Part shown: piece by piece, positions 19,980 through 24,354 of the stretch | Position numbering within the stretch: the first letter of the stretch is position 1 | Layout of the letters: the number at the start of each line of letters is the position of its first letter | Assembly: GCA_003118195.1 (NCBI GenBank) | Contig: BEXV01000384.1 | Coordinates: 80,574 to 104,927 of the forward strand | DNA length: 24,354 nucleotides | Direction: 5' to 3' | DNA from: Hemicentrotus pulcherrimus | Lineage: Eukaryota > Echinodermata > Echinoidea > Camarodonta > Strongylocentrotidae | Made by a program: the position numbers and the translations under genes | Notes under the pieces: model-generated | The model's input: the letters and a program-made list of their open reading frames with translations, nothing else | What the model was told of the DNA's origin: nothing | Database searches by the model: none

Positions 19980-20515
19980 TTGTTCTGATATCCCTTTCAA
20001 TTCCATATAGAATATCACCATATAATATTTGTTATTATCATCATTTTTTTCATTTTTGTTTATCTTTTATCTGTGGTCATTTCTTCCTGTTGGTGTCTTG
20101 AACGTATACGTATACGTATTTCTAATGCAGGTTGCTATTTGAATACAATGACCGGTGTAATAACAATTGTAACGTTCTTAGGAACGTAATATTCAGCTCT
20201 TTACAACATATTGCGATTTTCATAGGTCGTATTATCCCACGCAATAGACAACTAGGATTTTAACGCCGCCTCTCCTCACTCGACCTGATCTGTACCTTGT
20301 TTTTCCTATTTTTTTTTGTTTGTATATAACTTATGTATTGTAAATAGTTTTCGTTTGGCTCCTGCACTGGACGTGGTGTATATTTATTTCAGCATCGTGC
20401 TTTCAATGGTGTTGTTTTCTCATTCCCCCTTTCCTGTTTCTCACCTCATTGGGGATATCCCTTTAGACTGCGAGCAGTCATATGCAAATATTTGTGCGAT
20501 TTACCTTTGTTCGGA
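19980..20515. other. AT-rich spacer
   Basis: The only local structure is ACGTATACGTATACGTAT at 20102-20119, a short alternating purine-pyrimidine repeat. No gene is seen. Confidence 0.35.
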
Positions 20516-20523
20516 AATCTTAC

Positions 20524-20646
20524 CTTGAACTCAGCAGGTGGATAATATTCACACCTAACATGTGCATTGTCTGGACACGGAATGAAAGGTGCAGCACAAA
20601 TGTCAGGTGAAAGATTTGCACAGCATGCTCTCGTGAAGACCACAGC
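20524..20646 (-). CDS. Candidate minus-strand exon of a cysteine-rich extracellular protein
   Basis: The minus strand reads ACCANLSPDICAAPFIPCPD, then NAHVRCEYYPPAEFK, and ends at a good donor, AAG|GTAAGA (20524/20523). The pattern resembles the invertebrate Cys-rich module with C-x-x-(D/N)xCxxxRCxxYPPAxC(K/R), in which an exon often ends just after that Lys or Arg. The expected Cys before the final Lys is Phe here. The 5' limit is uncertain: an in-frame TAA lies at 20655-20653, and the AG candidates between have poor pyrimidine tracts. It may be a real exon of a minus-strand gene, or a decayed one. Confidence 0.35.
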
Positions 20647-20874
20647 ATCGATTTACAGCGCCACCTGAAATTGATGATGATGGTGATGATGATGAATGGG
20701 ATTAATATCATCCGTCGTCGATAAATCCAAATATCTATGAATAACACTTATACAGATACAAATGTTGTATCAACTTTTGTTACATTTCCAGGACGATCTT
20801 CCTCTGTAAAAGGGTTTTCTTTAATAATAATTTAAAATCGAATTCCACAATATCATAGCGCTGTATAAACAATG

Positions 20875-20890
20875 CTCTCTCTCTCTCTCT
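20875..20890. repeat. (CT)8 microsatellite
   Basis: This is a pure CT run in AT-rich sequence. Confidence 0.85.
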
Positions 20891-21025
20891 ATTTATCGAT
20901 GAGCTGCCACGAAGGTCTTCATCATGAGAAAAATTGAGTTTATCATCCTTTAATAGATACATGACTACTATGATCTTGGAATTTATAGAAATGGCAGAGG
21001 TATTTATGTTTTGTTTTTTTTTTAG

Positions 21026-21212
21026 TCTCAAACCTGATATCTTACATACATACGTATATAAAAGCAGCAATGTGTATGTACAAAACATCATTTTCATTTC
21101 TTCTGATGCATGTATGTATTACTCACTTCCTTCGACTGGGTATAAACCCTAAACTTCGCTTACATCAGCACCATCGTGCAGAATAAAAGCCTTAATCATG
21201 TTAATGGCGAAT
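21026..21212 (+). repeat. Array flank block, paralogous to 15221-15375
   Basis: This holds the same word order as the block upstream of copy F. It lies about 2 kb upstream of copy H, against 0.8 kb for F, so sequence has been gained between block and exon in unit H, including the foldback element at 21761. Confidence 0.6.
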
Positions 21213-21760
21213 CATTAGCATGTGCTTAGGCCTACCCACTACTGTGGTTGGGTAACCCCTTGGAGATAATATTGATTAACCCAAAAAACAAACAGAACAA
21301 AAAAAATCACTAATTTTGCACACTTAAATCTGATTAAATGATCAAAGCGAACGTGTGTATATACTTTCAATTTCACATCAAAAACAATTTTAAATTTGAT
21401 AACGTTGCCTATAGTTTTTTTTTTTTTTTNTATGCAACGAGGCCCTGGTCTTCAAAGGTGTATGTTAGGTATTGGAATAGTTCTTACTTACCTAAAACAT
21501 GTACCAAGTAATAGATCCAAGGTTAAAAGTTTGTTTACAATGATCGTTGGCAGGATGTAGTCCTGCTGAAATAATGAATAGGGAAATTCTGAACGATTAC
21601 AAAACTGGTTTAGACCTAACTTGCGGACATATTTGTAATCATATTAAAAGTACTGACAGAACACCCTCTATTCTAGCAGTCTACAATGGGCATGACACGG
21701 ATGTTTAGTATATCATATGTATCACTTATTGACTTGCAGATATGTTGTCCAGAAAGTGCC

Positions 21761-21882
21761 ATTAGGGACTTTTAGATTTGCGTGGACTGATACATGTGAC
21801 GTCCATTCAAGGCAGTGCATTACAAGGACGGCGATTGTAGCATATACCTTTTGTCTTCGTGCGAATCTAAAAGTCCCTATTA
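21761..21882. mobile_element. Foldback element with roughly 24-bp arms
   Basis: The left arm AGGGACTTTTAGATTTGCG (21764-21782) pairs with CGAATCTAAAAGTCCCT (21862-21878), and pairing extends a few bases on each side with three or four mismatches. The interior is about 75 bp. Frames of 82 and 84 codons on opposite strands overlap the hairpin and are symmetry artefacts. No target duplication could be fixed. Confidence 0.65.
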
Positions 21883-21889
21883 TCTCAGG

Positions 21890-22300
21890 CGCAGATGTCG
21901 TCAGATTGTCTAGGAGATTGCTTTCTATTGAAAGAGGGTGTTGGTTATGCACAAAGAACTGCTGAAGTATGTCCATGATTAGACAAAATTAACCGTCTGA
22001 TATGGGTCATTTCTTTAATAGATCTGACATTTGTTGACATTCCAGATACACAGACGGTACGCCAGAGATTTAAAGCCAATTCTCTACATCTTTATGAAAT
22101 GTTGGCTCCCTAAATTTTCTTTATTTACATCTAAGTTTTCTGATCTATAAAGCAGATAGACAAATTCTATGTATTTGTATATTCCTATAATGGGGTTGTT
22201 TAATTGGGAATAACTATTTAAAAATGAGATATTTACGGACTTACTTATACGAGTTGTCCCATTTTCGTCTAAGAACTGTGAAACAGTACATCCATGCACT
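21890..22300. other. Spacer without a supported gene
   Basis: The left half of a 124-codon minus-strand frame (22084-22458) covers this stretch. Its composition here is AT-driven and no protein family is recognisable. Confidence 0.35.
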
Positions 22301-22314
22301 CGAACACAGAGCTT

Positions 22315-22425
22315 TATGATCCGGCGGCCGATATATTTCCGGGTCAACCTTCCAAAACATAGCCAATGGCCAATCAGAGCACTCGTTTCGTGGGTCAAAA
22401 CCAAGATGGCTGACAACGAATCATT
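22315..22425. promoter_or_regulatory. Cluster of CCAAT, ETS-like and YY1-like motifs
   Basis: Within about 110 bp there are CGGCGGCCG, an ETS core CCGGAA on the minus strand written as TTTCCGG (22337), two CCAAT boxes in GCCAATGGCCAATCAG (22361-22376), and CAAGATGGCTGAC (22402-22414), the YY1/start-region word of many TATA-less promoters. CpG is denser than in the surroundings. The ATG in that word opens a frame of only seven codons (MADNESF). Similar CCAATCAG-rich blocks also occur inside DNA transposons, so either origin is possible. Confidence 0.35.
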
Positions 22426-22884
22426 TTGACTACGAGACTTTCTCGGATTAAGCATCAATTTAGGATCGAAATGAGCAAGCTATCATAAGTCAAATAAGCT
22501 AAATCTCGTTGCATATCTCATTAATCGCGGTTCGACCGAACCGAACCATTTCTTCCGTACAGTCCCCATAGAACGAACTTCAGTCTCAATAATCGGAGGT
22601 CTAGTGGAACCAGAGGTAGTCTCAGTGGAAAAACCGACGATATAGAGTGACTAAAGCTATTGGTCTAGTTCATGATATGACACTACGATTAGTATACGTG
22701 TTAGGTATCAAAGTTAGGATACCATAAACCACTTATATTGCTTGGCGTTTGACGCAACTAACAAAAATCATAATCCCTTACATTGATCCACTATTAATCG
22801 CCATGACTCGGGCTCTCAGATACCTCGTGGAAAACAAATTGTCATTGTTATCATTCTTTTAATTGGAATCAACTTTGGTATTTT

Positions 22885-23066
22885 TCATACATCTGTCAGC
22901 AGCTTTTATTTGAGATACTCAATTTGTGGAATAGCATTGATAATGGCAGCTCGTTGAGTATAACTTGGATGGAGAATTGCAATTACGCAGTTTAACTACC
23001 GAAGCTGTGTCACGTTTTCTCCATATACATCCAAATCCCAAGCATTTGTCGGATGCCACAAACTAG
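22885..23066 (+). pseudogene. Copy H: decayed array exon with lost donor
   Basis: The core words CATCTGTCAGCAGCTT, GGCAGCTCGTTGAGTATAAC, TACCGAAGCTG and CATTTGTCGGATGCCACAAA identify the copy. Small insertions shift the frame, TAA and other stops interrupt it, and the junction is CTAG|TTGAG instead of CCAG|GTGAGG, so the donor GT is gone. Confidence 0.5.
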
Positions 23067-23274
23067 TTGAGCATTTGATTTGTATAAAATGAAGTGTTAC
23101 TGTTAAATACTTTTAAGCATACTCAATTTTTAACCACTCATACTAGTAGGAATATCACTCCCAGGTATAAAATACATACATAACTAATTAAATGATAATA
23201 ACGACAACAAACTAGGCATCAGGATGCGACCCCTCCCCCTTTTGTCAGGATATTGTCGGTAAAGTTGCGCTGCC

Positions 23275-23560
23275 GTCGGGAAAAAAAATGAGAAAAGGGG
23301 GAGGGGAGAATGGGAAGGAAAGGAGAAGAACAAAAAGGAAAAGAAAGGAAAGAGAATAGAAGAGAGAAAGAAAAAACAAAAAAAGAAAAGGAAAGAAAAA
23401 AGAGCCGGGAGAGGAAAGAAAGAAAATGATTATCAAAGCACAAAAAGGAGGGGAAAATTTTGAAAAAAAACAAAAGAGGCGGGGGTGAAAGAGAGGAGAT
23501 AGAGGTGGAGATAAGAGCCTGAGAGAAGAGGGGTGGGAGTAAAAGAGAGAGGGGTGTTCC
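23275..23560. repeat. Purine-rich (GA/AAG) tract
   Basis: About 285 bases are almost entirely purine on the plus strand, with AAGGAAAG, GAGAGAAAG and GGGGAGG words. Serine/phenylalanine/leucine-rich minus-strand frames of 120 and 63 codons are by-products. Tracts of this kind can form triple-stranded structure when they contain mirror repeats. Confidence 0.85.
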
Positions 23561-23599
23561 TAAGTGGAGTCGAGGGAGCAAGCAAAATGCTCATAGATA

Positions 23600-23812
23600 T
23601 GTTGCTGTGTCGGTATTCTTGCTCGTTCATCGTGTACTATATCAATGCAGACTTTTTTAGTTGATGAGATGTATTATGTCGGTCGGCCGGCATATTAGAT
23701 TTTCCCTACCAACTGTGACGTTTTTATCAGTAGTGACGACTTCAAGAGAGACTAAAAGTATAACCTTCCTAAGATATCAGCAAAAGAAATCAGTTGCTTA
23801 AAATTTCGGGAA
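23600..23812. other. Spacer between purine tract and tandem repeat
   Basis: Only GTCGGTCGGCCGGC near 23678, a short GC-rich direct repeat, stands out. Confidence 0.35.
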
Positions 23813-24056
23813 ACTGAGTTCAGACAAGGATTAAGAGTCGAGAACGGTACACCGAATCGTCTTCTTTCTCTAATAATTAAATAAAACGTAAAAGCTTCCT
23901 CGCTTTGCGCGAGAGGGGTTAACTGAATTCAGACAAGGACTAAATAGAGTCGAGAACGGTTTTTTGAAACGTCTTCTTTTTCTAACAATTAAATCAAACG
24001 TCTAAGCTTCCGCGCTTCAAGAAGGAGGGGAACAAAAAAACTGAATTCAGACAATT
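23813..24056. repeat. Tandem repeat, 109 and 118 bp periods, two units plus a partial third
   Basis: ACTGARTTCAGACAAGGAYT begins at 23813 and 23922, and its first 15 bases return at 24040. Each full unit continues with GAGTCGAGAACGGT, CGTCTTCTTT, CTAAYAATTAAAT and AAGCTTCC. The units differ by short insertions and scattered changes. Confidence 0.85.
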
Positions 24057-24233
24057 AGGGTTAGCAGTAGCTCTATACAGAGAGAACTTATTTTCAATTT
24101 CTTTTCACATAACATAAACAATAACACACAATAATAAACGTAATGATATAACTGAAATGAGCATTGAAATATCTTTGACATTGTTTTTTAGTCACTGTAA
24201 TGTGAAATGATTTAATTACAATGAATGGAAAAA

Positions 24234-24275
24234 GCGAACCTACTTAAAAGCAACGCTTGTTAGATGTAGGTTCGC
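24234..24275. repeat. Perfect 10-bp hairpin
   Basis: GCGAACCTAC at 24234-24243 and GTAGGTTCGC at 24266-24275 are exact complements around a 22-base loop. It is not followed by a T-run and has no clear role; it may be the edge of a further MITE cut by the window end. Confidence 0.6.
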
Positions 24276-24354
24276 ACAATAATAATCATACTTTATACAT
24301 TAATAACTTAATTTTGAAGAAAACAAATACGGAATCAAAAAAAAAAACAATAGA

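Larger units (their letters stand above)
4700..23070 (+). repeat. Tandem array of eight diverged exon-bearing segments (copies A-H)
   Basis: All copies point the same way. Their donor-side junctions are at 4790, 5909, 7402, 10123, 12489, 16033, 19144 and about 23066. The shared core is about 200 bp. It starts with a TATTGGTATTACCCGTATAT-like word, passes through CATCTGTCATCAGCTTGGTT and GAATATAGCAGCTCGTACAGTATGACG-related words, and ends in GTCACAAACCAG followed by GTGAGGCGTTTG and TTGCC. Homology continues for hundreds of bases on both sides in several copies, for example B against E upstream (5545-5570 and 12110-12150) and C, D and E downstream. No copy has an inverted repeat, poly(A) tail or evident target duplication. 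This points to serial segmental duplication rather than transposition. Spacing grows from 1.1 to 3.9 kb, largely through later insertions. Confidence 0.8.

Noticed and set aside
21717..21976. Overlapping 82- and 84-codon frames on opposite strands
   Set aside because: They are created by the symmetry of the foldback element at 21761-21882.
22084..22458. 124-codon minus-strand frame
   Set aside because: The composition is mixed and no domain is visible. Its right half overlaps the CpG-richer motif cluster, which explains the lack of stops.
4700..23070. CRISPR-like or bacterial repeat array
   Set aside because: The repeats are 200 bp or more, widely and unevenly spaced, and coding-like with splice junctions in a eukaryotic context.
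23219..23581. 120-codon Ser/Phe/Leu-rich minus-strand frame
   Set aside because: It is the complement of the purine-rich tract, with no motif or start context.

Overview
This looks like nuclear DNA from an animal. It is AT-rich, has almost no long open frames, and carries spliced-looking exons with GT/AG borders. It also holds remnants of several non-LTR retrotransposons (CR1/L2-like and RTE/jockey-like), a mariner-type MITE, microsatellites and runs of N. This mixture suits a marine invertebrate such as an echinoderm or another invertebrate deuterostome. That placement is an impression from the repeat content, not a demonstration.

Layout. Positions 35-227 are the last coding exon of a plus-strand gene, which encodes a tyrosine-rich C-terminal tail; a probable AT-rich 3' UTR follows. 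From about 1.5 to 4.7 kb there are only DNA-transposon debris (a 487-bp TA-flanked MITE and a diverged second copy of its core), hairpins and AT-rich low-complexity sequence.

From 4.7 to 23.1 kb the window is dominated by eight diverged, same-orientation copies (A to H) of one segment. Each copy carries an exon-like block that ends in a conserved Phe-Val-x-Cys-His-Lys-Pro-Gly reading and the donor CAG|GTGAGG. Its end coordinates are 4790, 5909, 7402, 10123, 12489, 16033, 19144 and about 23066. Homology extends hundreds of bases into the flanks, so whole segments were duplicated rather than a small element being dispersed. Copies B to E still read as protein with a C-x9-C-x14/15-C pattern. A, F, G and H are damaged. 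I do not recognise the protein family.

The spaces between copies have been enlarged by insertions: LINE fragments at about 4.84-5.12, 6.24-6.35, 8.34-8.61, 13.19-13.6, 17.38-18.84 and 19.77-19.97 kb, a 71-bp satellite at 10.95-11.29 kb, an assembly gap at 11.90 kb, and foldback elements at 16.14 and 21.76 kb. Two weakly supported minus-strand exon candidates lie at 14.6-14.7 and 20.5-20.65 kb, and a CCAAT/ETS/YY1-like cluster lies at 22.3-22.4 kb. The right end holds a purine-rich tract and a 109-118-bp tandem repeat.

No complete gene is contained here. The most interesting element is the tandem exon array. Its apparent exon length is not a multiple of three, so chained splicing of several copies would break the frame. 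Either only one copy is used per transcript, or the array is a decaying cluster of gene fragments.
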